A stretch of DNA of 64,000 bases, from contig MVAQ01000004.1 in NCBI GenBank assembly GCA_014825775.1, positions 1-64,000 on the forward strand, read 5' to 3'. The stretch is from Krasilnikovozyma curviuscula (lineage: Eukaryota; Basidiomycota; Tremellomycetes; Cystofilobasidiales; Mrakiaceae). The position numbers were made by a program, and so were the translations under genes. Positions 39,610 to 52,354 of the stretch are shown one piece after another; the first letter of the stretch is position 1; the number at the start of each line of letters is the position of its first letter. The notes below the pieces were generated by a model. The model had not been told where the DNA came from. It did no database searches and saw only the letters and a program-made list of their open reading frames with translations.

Positions 39610-42600
39610 TTATTGTCCAACGATTCTCAAGATAATATAGAGGAAACTTCCCACAAATCGAATAGCGGACAATCCAGCTACCGCCCAAAAGAGGAATTCC
39701 AAGTAAGGGTTGAACGTCGGATCGGTGACGTTCAGCTTGACGTTGATCCATTGCAAGAAGAAGGAGGAAGTGAAGATCAAGATGACTTGAGCAAAAAGAA
39801 GAATTAGTGAATTGAAGAGCATACTCTTGATTAAAGGCAAGCAACGTTGGGAACTTACCAACTAAGTTAGAACCTACGAAAGCCAGCACGACGTTGGTTC
39901 GGAAGTTACGATCGCTATCGCTTCTCTTCGTGTCGGAGTCCCTCTTCTCTTTGATCTCGGGAGCTGGTTGGCGAAGTTCGCTCCTAGCTTGAATCCATAC
40001 CTCAGTGACGTCGTCTTGTCTCTGAGGGAACTGGACCTCGACGGCCTCCTGACCCTCCTTTCCGCCAACCTTTTTCGCTGCTCCCAAGTCTTTGGCCGCA
40101 CCATTGTCGCCCTTTGTTCCCCAGCTGAGATCTGAGAGATTACACATGGAGTATATCATAAGAGCGTTGACGAGGAAAGGGAGGAGTAGCATGTATTGGA
40201 TTATCGACGTAAAGAGGTGCCTACAAATGTAGAAGTATCGTCAGTCACAGCTGATGGTTGGCAAGTGACAATATTTACTCACCAGGGTTGGAGATGGATA
40301 AGACTTCCAACCACGTAGAGACCATAGGTCGCCGCCATGGAGATCACAATGTCAACGAAAGTGGGGTTGGAGAAGAGACTCTTCGTATCTTCCCAACCAG
40401 CCTCAGTGTGCGGGACAGCGTTGTAAACCACAAAAGCGACTGAGTAGAGCAAAAGAACCTGGCATACGGCTAAGAAGACGAGTGCGCCGACATATAGGAA
40501 CTTGCTTCCTTGTGGTCGATTTCCGACTGATAGACAGCAGTATAGCCTGCGTCAGCGAGTCAAGTCTAAGAAAAGTAAGTAAACTCAAAGTGGGACTCAC
40601 GGGAGGAGATGATGATAACAAAGATGATGCTGATGTACAGCTTGGTAAAGACTTGAAAGATGACACTGCCAGCTCCAAAGAAAGGGTCTTGACCTCCGAC
40701 GGTCGAGGTGGCCGACTGTAACATGAAGTAGAATGCGAGGAAGTAGCTTGAAAGTGAAAACCCTATTTTCAGGAGTATCAATCAGTCTGTACCTGAGGGG
40801 TAAAAGTGAAAAGAAGCAACATACAAGAGAAGAGGAGTTGAACGAGTTGATAGACGAATTCCAATTGCAGCACAATCTTTCTGAGGAAATTATGATTTGA
40901 GGTCCAGATCTTGTAGAAAAAGACGCTCGAGTGGATCGAGGCGAACATGGAACCGTTTAACCATCTTCGTCTTTGGCTGATGAACTCGGCGACGGTTGTG
41001 GGAACGTCAGTCGCTGCTTTAGCGCTCTTGACATCTATTACGTGAACCATACACAAATTAATTGGGGAAATAAAATTACATTATAACTGAAAAAGACTCA
41101 CACATAAGTCTCCAAGCGCCATCTCGCTTGGTAGTGATCTCAAAACAGAGAATACGATCTTCAGCGAGATACATATTCCTGTCGAAGATGGTTGCTACCG
41201 CTCCAGGAGCATTCATAGCTTCGCCTTTAAAGTATGACTGCAGAGGTTGACCTAGAAGAGCCTTGTAGCGATAAGCAGAAAACGCGCCTGGTAGCACTGA
41301 GATGTAACCGCAGACACTACCAGATTACAAACTTGTTCAGTGAGCGAGTAAAATGAAACGGGAAAAAGAAACAAGAGCTCACCTTTCCAACGGCTTGTCC
41401 AAGATATTTGACATCTTATACTCAAACTCTTGAGCAGCAACAAGGGGGTTAATGAGATTGACCCAACCTTTTCCTTTGTCAACCATGATTTCCCCACAGC
41501 AACCACCAACACCAGGGTGCTTATCAAAGCATTTCCAGAGCTCGTAAATAGAGGTACCAGTTGGTTTAGTGCCGACGTCAAGTAAGACACACACGTTGGG
41601 TTGAAGGATTGAGCCAAATGCGTTGAAGAACCCTAACGATACCAGTGACATGAGCAACGATTACCAAGCGCTAGCAAGAGACGGAACGCAAAGCAGCGGG
41701 GGACTCACATCGATGAGAATTTAGCTTTTTCTTGTTCTTCTCCTTCAAGCAAAAAATCATCTGAATAGGAACAGCTCCAAGCGAGACATCACCCGTCTTC
41801 GATACGACCGCCTGCGTGGTCCCTTCGAAGATATGAGCTTCAACAGGCTTTTCACCAACGTGATCTTTGGCAACACCTTCAGCGTAGACTCCCATTAGAG
41901 TCAAAGCCTTAAGCGTCCGTTGATTGATCTTAGTTCGGCCGTCTGAGACAACGCAGACGACCACTTTCTTCCAACCTTCGGGTCCCCAGGTCTTGGATCG
42001 GTTTCGTTCACAGAGATGGGTAATGTTCTGAGAATTGAGAGAGAAGTCAGAGACACTCGGACATGTGCATTTTGTGGGAGGCAAACTCGCCTTGATGACG
42101 GCTGGAAAGAAACGGAGGTGCAAGAGGTGAGCGTGATAAAGGTGAAGGTTGGTAGACAAAGTACACTGAACCAAAGATGATTGACTTACCGTTTATGGTC
42201 TTCAAAAACAGCACATCATCCTCGTTGTACATGGTCAGGACAATGAAGAGCTCAGTCTGACGCCCCAACAGGTACGGCCGCAGAGTATACTTGTGAGCCA
42301 TAAAGTCATCGGGATCACACTATGACGAGGGATCACTTTCAGCCAAGCATTTCTTTCCCGTAGAAAGTAAGAAATGAATTCTCTCACAGTAGCAGCTGTG
42401 TAACGGATCTTGGACATCTCTTCATTTCCTTTCTCGTGAGGAGGTATAATTTGAGATGGGACTGGAATGTCGTAGACGAGATTGCCATCCTTCAAAGCGA
42501 TTTGTTTGACATCCTGTTGGTGTATTACAATTGCATCAGATCAGTTTCTTAGTACACAAAACGAGATGGAAAGGAGATAGAGACAATATTTCACCCTTCG

Positions 42601-43209
42601 TTTCATAAGTTCGTCACGCGCGATTTGATAGTTATCGAATCGCGCAGCTCCAGCTTGAATGACACTACCGACTGCTGAAGGAGTGTTACCAAAGCGATTC
42701 CAATTGCCTCCAGGTGTAGAATAAGAAGCGTTTCCTTCACCGTAACCGTTGTTATTTGGGTAGCCTTGGTTTGAGATGAGATTGACTCGCGACATCGATT
42801 GCCCTACTTCTGACTGGTAGTCGGTATGGACTGAAGTTGAAGAAAGTTTTTGAGAATACAAAGATGGTTGGTGTGACGCCTGAAGGGAAGGATTCTGGTA
42901 AACTTGGGGCTAATGCGGACACAACACGAACAGCAAGAGACCCGGTTCAATGAGAAATTTAGAGAAGGGAATGAAAGAATGAACTTATACTTCACTCACA
43001 TTCGAAACCTGTCCGTAAGCGGAAGATTGGGCAGAGATACCAGATCTCTGAGATTGGTAGGAAGCACTTTGTTGCTGTTGGAAGACCTGACAAGGTGCAG
43101 GTTGAGACGAAGCTGGATAGGGCCCTGGTCTTCTGCTTTCAGCAGGGCTGGAGTACATTTCTACAGGAGGTTGAACAGCTTGAGTGCCTTGAGGGTAGTA
43201 TGAACCCAT
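39610..43209 (-). CDS. Chitin synthase, division 1 (class I-III type)
   Basis: Polymerises UDP-GlcNAc into chitin at the plasma membrane. The Gln/Ser-rich cytosolic N-terminus ([15 protein letters not shown]) is followed by the CHS_1N-like region [12 protein letters not shown]...[15 protein letters not shown]. The catalytic GT2 core has [104 protein letters not shown] and [14 protein letters not shown]. The EDR and QRRRW motifs are the acceptor and catalytic hallmarks. TM helices follow in the C-terminal quarter, ending [19 protein letters not shown]. About 940 residues, interrupted by more than ten introns. The exact CHS number cannot be assigned without a tree. Confidence 0.93.
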
Positions 43210-44321
43210 TTTTGAGGCACAACGGTCTAATTGGCAACGACAGGAGAGACGCAGGCGTTGTGCTAACAGATACGTTTCAACATCGTATTGGAAACGACGG
43301 AACGACGATACTTACTATAAGAAGGATACAGTAGACAGACCAGCTGTCTAGATCAAACAAGAGGAAAAGCAAGTGGACAGGTGATTGGAAAGGAAAGTGC
43401 GTGGCTGCGTGCCTACCCCTGGATTTTCAGATCTAGTTTCAGCCTGCTCTCTTTTCACAGCATTTTCCTATCTAAATCTCGAGAGCAGAGTGAAATGTAT
43501 ATCTGGTAGACCAATTAAAGAGACCCCTAAAATCACATCTAAATGGCTATCTAGCTTTAATGAACGCGACGTTGCACGCGCGGAAATTCAAAACAAGGAC
43601 TTCAGTATGCTTGTTCCTTTCGGAGGGTTGAATTCTCGATGGATGCTCGGTGCGATAGTGACTCTCGGTGGTACGTAACTGATCTAGAAACGCCAGCTCC
43701 ATAGTTTACTAACGCTGGGTACCTCGCTGTCTGGTTCTGATCTATCGCTAGAGTTGAACGTCAAAGCTGTACTCAAATCTAAACAAAGGGGTTTACTTCT
43801 CAAGACTTAGAGAATGTTTTCTGTATTGAGATTAGAGTCTTGTGAGTGTCGGGTTACGGTAGGGTCAACTTTCAAATTGCTGATTCGTCCCCATCTCAAA
43901 GCCTTCGCATTTGAACCAGGACTCAAAATTATAGAGGATCCTGGAATTTGTCTGCTAGTCAGAAAGGCTCAACGACGAATGCTTTTGTTGCAGATACGGT
44001 TGCACGCAAACTTCCATCTGCTTCAACCAACCTAAATTCCTCGTCCAGAAATTTTCATTCAGCCATAGGCTACAGAAGCAGTAAAACAAATAGGCTGAAA
44101 GACAGGAAATGTGAGTTTTCCGATTCCGAAACTGTAGCATGGTTTGCACAATGACCGTCGTGTGGCTGATTATTTCCCTTCTCCAGCTACAGCTGTTGTA
44201 CCACCTGATCATTCAACACACAATCATGTAAGTATTGACTTTGAGAAGCTACTTGTTTCCTCCTGGGTGCTACGGACAACTCTTTTATCGTATCCATTTT
44301 GAACTTTTCGTGCAGTTCATC
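43210..44321. other. Divergent promoter, chitin synthase / PYM
   Basis: A 1.1-kb region between outward-facing genes. It contains stray open frames without family resemblance. At its right end an 88-nt GT-AG intron (44228-44315) can be drawn in the PYM leader, since the ATG just before gtaagt would read straight into TAA. Confidence 0.5.
44228..44315 (+). other. Probable 5' UTR intron of the PYM gene
   Basis: The donor gtaagt and acceptor gtgcag lie six nt ahead of the PYM ATG. Splicing removes the short ATG-TAA upstream frame formed at the donor. Confidence 0.5.
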
Positions 44322-45138
44322 ATGTCTCTCCCACCAATCAACCCACAGAAGTCAGCAGCAGGTATTGTAGTAGATCCCAAGACGCTAGAGAAGGTTGTTC
44401 CTGTATCAAGAAGACCAGATGGAACGTGAGTGTGCGGTTTTCTCTGGAGACGGTCGTTTTGGTGCTTCTGTCGCTAACTCTCGTCAAACCTTTTGGATTT
44501 CTGCCAACAGGCTAAGGAAAGAACTCAAGATTAGACCAGGGTTCACACCACAGGAAGATGTAACACGATACAAGACGGCTCGGTCCATGACACCTACACT
44601 ACCACCAGGCTCAATCTCTTCCTCATCCAAACCCAAAGATACGAAGGACCCATACGAAGGCATGACGCCGGCCCAGAAGAAAAACGCAAAAAGGAAAGAA
44701 GCCAAGAAAGCTGTTGCTTTGTCTGGTGACGGTGGAAGCTGGAGAGAGAGCCCAGCGAAGGATGAAGACGAAGAGGAGGAGAAGTTTGTGCCCAAAGTTC
44801 CAACAGCGGCTGGTAACGGAAGTGGTTCCTCCACACCAAAGCGACCGATAGCTGGAAAAATGAAAGGGTGGGAGTCGTCGGAAGAGGAAGAGGTTGAGAC
44901 TGTAAAGGTTCCACCACCGGAGAGTGCAGAACAGAAGCTAGCTAGAGAAGAAGCTGAAGCTGTGAGTCGTTCTGGTTTCTCTGCAGCTTGTATCGAATGG
45001 CTCTCATTGACATAAACTATTCCTCCACGCCAACAGAAACGCAAAACTGAAGCGCTGAGGAAATCCCGCTCTCGACCTGGACAAGACGGAGGTGTTGATG
45101 ACCTCGCAGCGAGAATCAAGAAGCAGCTTGGCTTGTAG
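44322..45138 (+). CDS. PYM (partner of Y14 and Mago), exon-junction-complex recycling factor
   Basis: PYM binds the Mago-Y14 pair and the ribosome, and strips exon-junction complexes from mRNA during translation. The N-terminal Mago-binding motif is nearly textbook: GIVVDPKTLEKVVPVSRRPD, then GTLRKELKIRPGFTPQEDV followed by RYKTARS. The middle is Lys-rich and acidic, with MTPAQKKNAKRKEAKKA, a segment that contacts the small ribosomal subunit in relatives. The C-terminus is helical (EQKLAREEAEAKRKTEALRK) and ends DDLAARIKKQLGL, the conserved eIF2A/PYM tail. Two introns (donors gtgagt) are needed. About 215 residues is the normal length. An intron-dense gene set like this one fits retention of a full EJC system. 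Confidence 0.9.
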
Positions 45139-45371
45139 ATGATCGCACTTTGTTATTTGCTACCACGTGTATTTGTCATTCTTACAAATCACCAACTACA
45201 ATCTGTTCTTCTTCATCGCTCTGTACTGTATACTCCGTGGAATATCTTTCGCCGTTCGCCAGCCTGTGTTTGTAAAAGTGTCTACTTCGTCGAAACATTA
45301 ACAAATTCTAATGACTCTCGAGCAACCAAGCGCATATCTCTCCGTATCTACTACTGCTGCCACGCAGAACC

Positions 45372-46608
45372 CTAGTGGCTTTCAAACCCTCCAAGCACCA
45401 CCCTCCCTCCCTGCGACTCCTCCTCCGAGAACCCAGTGCCACCCTGGATGGAGTAATTACCGTCCATGATTGCACTGACAGTAGGTCCAACAACCGGCGT
45501 TGTCGAAGCTTTGGCGCCCTTCTTGGGCTTCGCTGGATTTGATGGCGGGAACAAGAGATCGAAGAGGGTGAAGGAAACAAAAAACATGCCTATGAAGTAG
45601 ACTGATTTTCTAAACAAGATAACTTTGTTTCGTTCGATTTGAGGTCGCATGTCTCCTATTTGGATGGTGAATTTGTTGTCCAGAGACTGCGATGACACAG
45701 TCAGCGTCAGTGAAGGTGCGATGACGCCGGAAGAGTTCGCTACACTGACCACGATAGCTAGCTCGTATGCTTTGTGCTCCATTCTGACCTCCGACTTTCT
45801 ATTGGAGGTTTCGATTGCAATGCTGCAAGTTCAAAGACAAATGAGCCACCGTAATAGAGGGACTACTTGAGGGGGAATACTCACTCATGCTTCAAACCTT
45901 CCATACCTTCCTTCAGCCTTTGATTGGCATCATCGATCTCTCGCTCGACTTTAGAAGTGAAGGCATTGAGCTGAAGGCTTTCATTCCTCTTGCGGAGATC
46001 CAGCAGCGTCCTCAGTTCGGACAGAGCTGCTTGGAAAAGGTAGTCGCTCTTGGATGCAAACGACAGTCAGTTTCAAACCAACAATAAGGCAAAAGGAGCT
46101 GCTTGTTTACATTCTCTGAATCCTGTTTAGACAACAGCTCTTCCTTCGCTTTGCCGTTCCTCGCCAGAATCAATCCTCTCGTCCCTTCCATCAATGTTCT
46201 TGCCAGACCAGGCTCAAACCCAGCCTTCTCTAGATGGTTGTAGATACTGTGTGTATCAAAAGGATGAGTCTGTCTGGTGCTGCTACTGGTCCTCATGGCT
46301 GGTAATGATGGAAGCTGAGAATCTGTCGAGAAGTGAGGCACCTCAGTTGAGAATGGAGGGGGCGGTGACGATGAGGAGGAAGAGGATGCGAAGGTGGATG
46401 CATAAGGATGATTGGATGAGCCTGCAGAGGATGAGGGTGCTGGTTCTTCTACATGGATTTCTTCGCTCGGTATCGATGAAGTCGCTGGCTCGTCATTAAA
46501 TCGACCAGGCGTTGTGCCAGGCAACGAAATGGTCGCTGCGGTTCTCGACCCAATAACCTTTAAAGAATGAGATGCTGGCCGGCTGAAAGACCTAACAACG
46601 GAATGCAT
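45372..46608 (-). CDS. MCUR1/CCDC90-like mitochondrial coiled-coil protein (DUF1640)
   Basis: The N-terminus (MHSVVRSFSRPASHSLKVIG) is basic and hydroxylated, like a mitochondrial presequence. A Ser-rich linker leads to DTHSIYNHLEKAGFEPGLAR, the head motif of DUF1640. Coiled-coil segments follow, including SELRTLLDLRKRNESLQLNA, EREIDDANQRLKEGMEGLKH and LDNKFTIQIGDMRPQIERNK, and one TM near the C-terminus (SVYFIGMFFVSFTLFDLLF). This is the family of human CCDC90/MCUR1 and yeast Fmp32, inner-membrane proteins linked to complex IV assembly and proline or calcium handling. The start is the first ATG of the frame. About 330 residues after splicing. Confidence 0.82.
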
Positions 46609-47117
46609 GTTCAGATTTCGTGAGAGCTGAGGGGTAACAAAAGCTTGAGCTCGTCAGTTTATGATACACCTTCATCCAAATCTAAGTCAGCGAAACGACA
46701 GCATACTGTTGTTGGTAAAGAAAACCTCTCTCAAAGCTATTATCTTTTGATGTCTTCGAGAAGGGGGGAAGGAGGAAGTGTTGATTTATTCGAGTTTAAA
46801 GCAAGTGAACGTTGGTGGCAGCTAGTACTCGTTCGAGCCACATAGCACTAATTGTTTTCTAGCCTTTATGACAACTTTTCTGCACGTAGTGCTTAACAGT
46901 CTTGCGAGGCCATCTCAGAGACAAAATATGAATGAACCTTTCAAAGGATTTCATTGAGCAAGAAAGTGCGGGGTGTATAGACGAAAAGTGGTATGTGCCG
47001 AAAGCTCAGCATTCGGTCAAGAGGGGCGTTTTTATTGCGATGTGATAATAGAAGAAAAAATGGGTATACGTTTGTGGTTTCAAGAAAAACAGATGAGTAC
47101 GTTCCTAAAGATCGGAT
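46609..47117. other. Intergenic, nothing recognised
   Basis: A 509-bp gap upstream of the MCUR1-like gene and downstream of the GH128 gene. A short plus-strand frame near 46645-46845 lacks an ATG start and any resemblance. Confidence 0.5.
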
Positions 47118-49110
47118 TTAGCAGGAGTTGTTGATGAACATTGAGCCCAAAGCCGTTGGAGATCCCCCGTCAGTGAGAAGCTGATTGAAAGTGCTAACGC
47201 CTGTGCAAAGGAACAACTCAAAGGTCAGCAAGGTCGGCAACCAGGAGAACACAAGAGTTCGAGGCCACAAACACAGACCTTGCATGTTGCTCATGGCACC
47301 GAAAGGAGCGAATCTAGCAACCGAACTTCGCCCACACATCCAAGAAGTGGTATCAGAGAAGCTGTAATGAACGGTAGAAATCAGTGAAACGGAGGCAGGC
47401 GATCAAGTAGTGATGAAATTTCACGCACAATGAACCGACAACATCGTCGTAACTGGCTTGGGCACCTCCAGAGAAGTTCTCATCAGCATATTCCGTAACT
47501 GGCACAGGAGCATGTTGGTCAGAAAATCAGCATATTACGCAGACACTAGGAAAGCGCAATGATACTCACCCCAAAGGTCCTTGCCAGGGAAGGCAGTCTC
47601 AAACGACTCGATGTACGATTGAAGATCAGAACCAGCAGTGCCATACCAGTGAATAACGTAGAAGTCAGGCTGGTTGTTTGGACAAGCAGTATTGAAGTCC
47701 TTCAACCATTGCTGTGTACGCGATCAGACAGGGGTCGTTAACATCTAGCGATAAACTTGTCACTAAGGGTCGGACGCGACTTACCAAACCTGAAGCTGAG
47801 TTGTCTGGTGCAGCCGAGCCGAGAGTATAGCCTTTGTCGGACCTGAGAGTCTCAAAGGTAGACTGCCAGACTCCACAAGCGGCTGTTCGGTGACACAAGA
47901 GGGAGTAATCAGTTACAACACTACACTGGAAGAGAAATGATGTGAAGTGGGACAACTTACTGCTAGCGTCAACATTGGATTGACCACTGTTGTTTGGTTC
48001 GTTCAAGAACAGGGCTTTATTGGTAGATGATGGCCAAGAGCTAAAATAGACGATCGCGTTAACAATCGCGTCCCCTTTTCCTGCATACACTGTCCTGAAC
48101 ACTTCCTCTGCGTTCCCAAGGACAGCAACAAACAGTGAGAAACATACCTAATTTGAGAGGAGAATTCGCTGGTATGGGTATAGTCGGTACCCCAAAGCTA
48201 AAACAGGAATAGCGACAGGTGCAGTGTTAGAAAATAGCAAGAGGGGTGGTCTACACAAGTGGACTATTTGCATACCATAGGAACAAACTCCAAAGAGCTC
48301 ATTTCAGAGACAGGGTAAGCAGACCAGCTGTTTCGGCAACAAGAATAGATCCTGTAAGCCTATGAGCTAGCGTGACAGGGATCTTCAAATCAATTCTTAC
48401 GTGTAATACCAAGAGTTGCCCACCCATGAAGCCCATCCAGAAGGGTCCTGAGTATCTCCGTTTGCCCATCCCAGACCAAATTTGCGAGTTGAACTGGAGC
48501 TACTGCTGCTGCTGGAGGACGAAACGGAGGTCGTGGCGGCAGCCCAGGTTGTCTGAAACGCGGGATTGTGTCAGAAAGATAAAGGAATCAGGAGACAGAA
48601 TTACAACTGACAGAACTCACGGTAGTGGTTGGAGCAACCCATTGAGAAGTAGTAGTGGTTGGGGCTAAGCAAAATAAAACGCTCGGCGTGATGAGTGAAA
48701 CGCTGGGCAAACAAAGGGGCGCGAGTGAGAAAAAAGAAAAAGGTAAGTTACGTACCGACCCACTGAGAAGTAGATGTAGTTGGAGCAACCCAAATAGAGG
48801 TTGAACTAGTGGTTGGTGCGACCCAGACGGAGGACGAGCTCGAGGAGGCAGGGGCTGAAGAGGAGGTTGCGGGCACTGAGGAGAGGAGTGTCGAGGTGGT
48901 GTTTGTACCTCTCACTTTGCAGAGGGTTCCATCTGATCTCTTTTTGACAGTGAACTGGGAAGAGGGAGAGAAATTCTTCTTTGAGGCAGAAGCAGCGTGA
49001 TTTCTGTGCGAGTTTCTTCGAGCGTGCTGGATCGCTTTTTGTCTGTCGCTGTGGGCGTCGACTGAGGAGAAGGCAAGGATGGCAAGGATTGAAAGAGTGG
49101 TGAACTGCAT
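47118..49110 (-). CDS. Secreted GH128 beta-1,3-glucanase-like protein with Trp-containing repeat linker
   Basis: Signal peptide MQFTTLSILAILAFSSVDAH, then a basic pro-region. A Ser/Thr/Pro linker holds four copies of the hexamer WVAPTT plus a shorter TWAAATT. The catalytic domain begins RKFGLGWANGDTQDPSGWAS and continues SWYYTWSAYPVSEMSSLEFV, PMLWG, ALFLNEPNNSGQSNVD, FYVIHWYG, KDLWVTEYADENFSGGAQ and ends TALGSMFINNSC. The acid/base Glu sits in LNEPN and the nucleophile in VTEYA, as in GH128 (the Asl1-like glycosyl hydrolase group). It probably acts in wall beta-glucan remodelling or fruiting-body autolysis. About eight introns, one of which splits the repeat linker. Confidence 0.9.
48600..48840 (-). 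repeat. WVAPTT coding repeat in the GH128 linker
   Basis: Four copies of the hexamer WVAPTT, each followed by Ser/Thr and an I/Q/V-W step, are encoded here. An intron with a gtacgt donor and ttag acceptor falls inside the third copy (W-V then A-P). Nucleotide copies differ at synonymous positions, so it is not a fresh slippage repeat. Confidence 0.75.
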
Positions 49111-50250
49111 CGTTACTGCCTGCAGTTGGAGCAGATGGAAAACCTAAGGTACGAACAAAAGGGGGGATGGTGGTTGGGGGGACACTACTAGGAAAGAGAC
49201 CAGCAGGTCAAAAATAGGGCTCGAGCTGAGACGGCAATTTTCGTCTCCCGCGTGGTTTATTTGTTTCAAGGCGCTGCAACATCGTCGACATCTTCCCCGC
49301 TAATCTCGCCATGAGTCACGGTAGTAGAGCAGCAGGAAGAGATCCTGATACTTTGTGATTTCCAGGTCGGGTTTGAGAAGCTGCAGGCACTAGATCGGGG
49401 ATTGAAACGATGCGTTCGAGCGCGCGCCGAAAATCAATTTGGCAAGGTTACGTGACATGACGAGGGTCCTGAAACTCCTGATGTGGTGAACGCAACTATG
49501 GGTAGTGGTAGCAAGAGTAGTATCGGAAAAGTGAACGCGATTCTCCGTCATAGTCGTCTTAGTAGGATAATTACCGCTAACTTTTGTTTTGTTGAATGAC
49601 CACCTCGAAAGTAAACAATGGCGGGCCGCAACGTGCGCTGGCGATAAATCATCCAAAGCGCGTCATAAAGGGCGAATTTACAGGCAATGCAAGTGAATGG
49701 GGGCACCCTTGAGCTTTACATAGGCTATTGAAGGTGTGGGATGCTGCTGGCGAAGAGATATAGCGCAATTGTCACAGATGGCCAACCGCCTGTCTCTCGC
49801 TAGCTTAAATCTCATAGTTCAAGCTCTCACAGCTAGCACAGACAGACCGAGAGAATAAACACAACGAGTTTTCAGTATTACGGAATTAGCGATTTGAGAA
49901 AATAGCCATGCGATTTTGAGAAGATTGAGAAGAGAAAAAATGCGATTAATGCAGAATGAATGAATGTGCGGTCATCAACATCGTCGAGATCAAGAGGGAA
50001 GCAGAAAGGACAAGAAAATAAAAAGAAAGGTAGCCCAAAAATAGAGAATGTAATGAGGTTATGAAGTTATGACTGATGCGAGTTGAAAGGATTATCTACA
50101 ATGGGAAAAGGTATTGCTACAGGTGCGTCGTTGTAAGTAACGACCGCTTCAGACTAGGAAATGATGTTGTTGTAATGTTGGCGAAGCACCATTATTAAGA
50201 TGTTGAGAACAGGTGTACATCTTGAAGCTGCCAGTAGCGGTAGCGACCGA
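49111..50250. other. Intergenic, 1.1 kb, nothing recognised
   Basis: Upstream of the GH128 gene and downstream of the cyclin gene, both minus. The minus frame at 49390-49656 has no recognisable motif. No RNA gene or repeat was seen. Confidence 0.5.
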
Positions 50251-52354
50251 TCACTGTCCTGGTAAAGGGGAAGGATCCACGCCTTCCATCGCTGTAGAAC
50301 ATGATCGGACAGCATTAGGCTCGTTGTGGAATGGGAGAGAGAGGACAGAGAGAAAGTAGTAGGAAACGTACCACTATCACCATCTCGGTCATTCTCGTCG
50401 TCCTCATCCTCTTGATAGCTATCGGCGTACTTCGACCTCTGCACACCCGGGCGCTGAGGAACCAATTGCTTCTCAAAGCTGACCGATAATTTCTTCTGTT
50501 CTTGTTGGAGTAACTGTGCCTGAATCCGATCCTGCGTTTGAACAGCGACCGCGTCCTGCCAGATCTTTTCGAGCTTCTTCGTCGACTTCTCCTTCCTGAT
50601 GGCCTCTTCTCTAGCTTCTTTGTATCCCTTGACATTTTCTACATCACCACCTTCTACAAACCCAGCTGAGTAAAGCAAGAGTTGGTCGGCATACCGTTGC
50701 ATTTCTTCCAAAGGAATGACGAGGGTAAAGTCGTTGAGGAGAATAAATTGGAGTTCAAGTTGGTTCAGTTCAGATTGTGGTAGACCGCCAACCTGAATTC
50801 AAATGGAAAAATTAATGTCAGACTTGAATTCCTGAGAAGCCTAACGGCAGTACAACTCACCTTGGCGTATCTGGAGTTTGTGTAGAAAACATCGGAGAAG
50901 AACTTTGACGCGACAGTCACACCAGCAACAACCAATCGATGGACATTATAGCTGTCAATTGCGAAAGCAGATTTATTTCCCGCTCCATTAGATCCATTTC
51001 CAACACCTGCACCAGAGCTTCTTCCTCCACTGTTTCCCTCATCTCGACCCACGCCGGCAAACATCTGACTCATTCGGCTCATTCTGTCAAAGTAGATCAA
51101 TAGACTCAAGAAAACTTCGTTTGTTGTGGGGCAATATTTGAGTATCCTCAACAGATATGTCTCGATGCTGATACCTGGAATGTTTCGGGCATGGAAACAC
51201 AGCGTTGAGCTGGATGACTGAAATGCGACTTGGGATGCTGTGAGGAGCTGGGACAGTGAATGAGGCTGCTGATGCGAGGTATGAGAAGGTGGTAGTAGTG
51301 AAAGATCATTTGGATTAGAACCTCTTGTTGATAAAGAGACTCCAGACATCGATGAAGCTGGATCTGACGCTGAAGACAGAGATCTTGATCTTCCACTGGA
51401 TTTGTGCTTCAACGACTGGTTGCTAGTAGAAGCTTCTAGTGCTGATGTTGGACCACTTGGTGCTTGATGGTGCTGGGATACACTCATCAAGCTGCTTGAG
51501 GGAGAGTGATGCCTCTGGTGGTTTGAATTGCTCCTCACGTCGTGAGCTCGACCCCTCGCATGTTCTTCCACCATCGACCCATCGTCCTTTGACGATGCAC
51601 TACTCGAGAACCCAGAAGAAACTGTCTGATCGTCTGGATGAGACTCGTCCGGTGGTCTAAGGGCGTCGTTCGCGGTGGCAATCTGCTGCAGCAACGCTGC
51701 AAGTAGCCTCACCAGATCTTGGGGCGGAAAGTTGGCCAAGTCGAGATGAGGCAGAGCTGGCCTTTGAGAGGACGGCGAAGGTAGAGATGGTGTGGATGTA
51801 GACCTGGTTGCTGCAGGAGGAGGAGCCCTTGGAGAAGAATGGGTGGTAACGGTGCTAGTAGATGTTGTGCTTGACGCTCCGTTGGAATTGGATGGTAATT
51901 TTGATGGAGATGACGGCTGAGAGGATGGAGTAGTGGATGATGATGTTGTGTTTTGCTGGTCTGTATCGGGTGAGTGCTTGGCGATTCCTTGAGCTGAACT
52001 TGAAGAATTCGAAGCGCTGGACACGAAGGACGAGGTGGACGATGGCGAGACGGTCGACGACTGCTGCTTGGCCAGCAGATTCTTCTCCAGCGAAGCCGCA
52101 GTTGAGAACCCAGTCTGCCTCACTGTTCCACCGTTGATTGACCTAACAGTCGTACCTCCAGAGGAGCTGGTGCCCGACCCGTGCTTGGTGCTGCTGCTGC
52201 TCATCCCTGTGTGATCGCCTTCGCCTGCACCTGAACCTGACCACCCTGTGCTCGAAGATGACCCTATCGTTCTGCTACTACTGGTACTGCTATTAATCAT
52301 AGGCCTGGAGAATGAGGTGCTGCTACTGCTACGTTGTCCTTCCGCCGCGAGCAT
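50251..52354 (-). CDS. Pho80/Pcl-type cyclin (Pho85 CDK partner) with long Ser-rich N-terminus
   Basis: Pho80-like cyclins bind the CDK Pho85 and link phosphate or nutrient status to transcription factors. The cyclin fold is plain: FHARNIPGISIETYLLRILK, YCPTTNEVFLSLLIYFDRMS, then after a Gly/Asn-rich insert FAIDSYNVHRLVVAGVTVAS, KFFSDVFYTNSRYAKVGGLP and QSELNQLELQFILLNDFTLV. The insert between helices 1 and 2 (GNSGGRSSGAGVGNGSNG) is low complexity. About 400 residues of Ser/Thr/Pro-rich disorder precede it. The start was taken at the first ATG (MLAAEGQRSS). The frame is open for 16 more codons to a CAG acceptor, so an upstream exon is possible. The C-terminus is spliced to end AMEGVDPSPLPGQ. 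Confidence 0.85.

Noticed and set aside
43385..44154. Plus-strand open frames upstream of PYM
   Set aside because: No homology pattern, and they lie in a divergent promoter region.
44484..45119. Long open frame on the minus strand opposite PYM
   Set aside because: A mirror of the acidic/Ser-rich PYM coding sequence. It has no domain, and the plus strand encodes a clear PYM.
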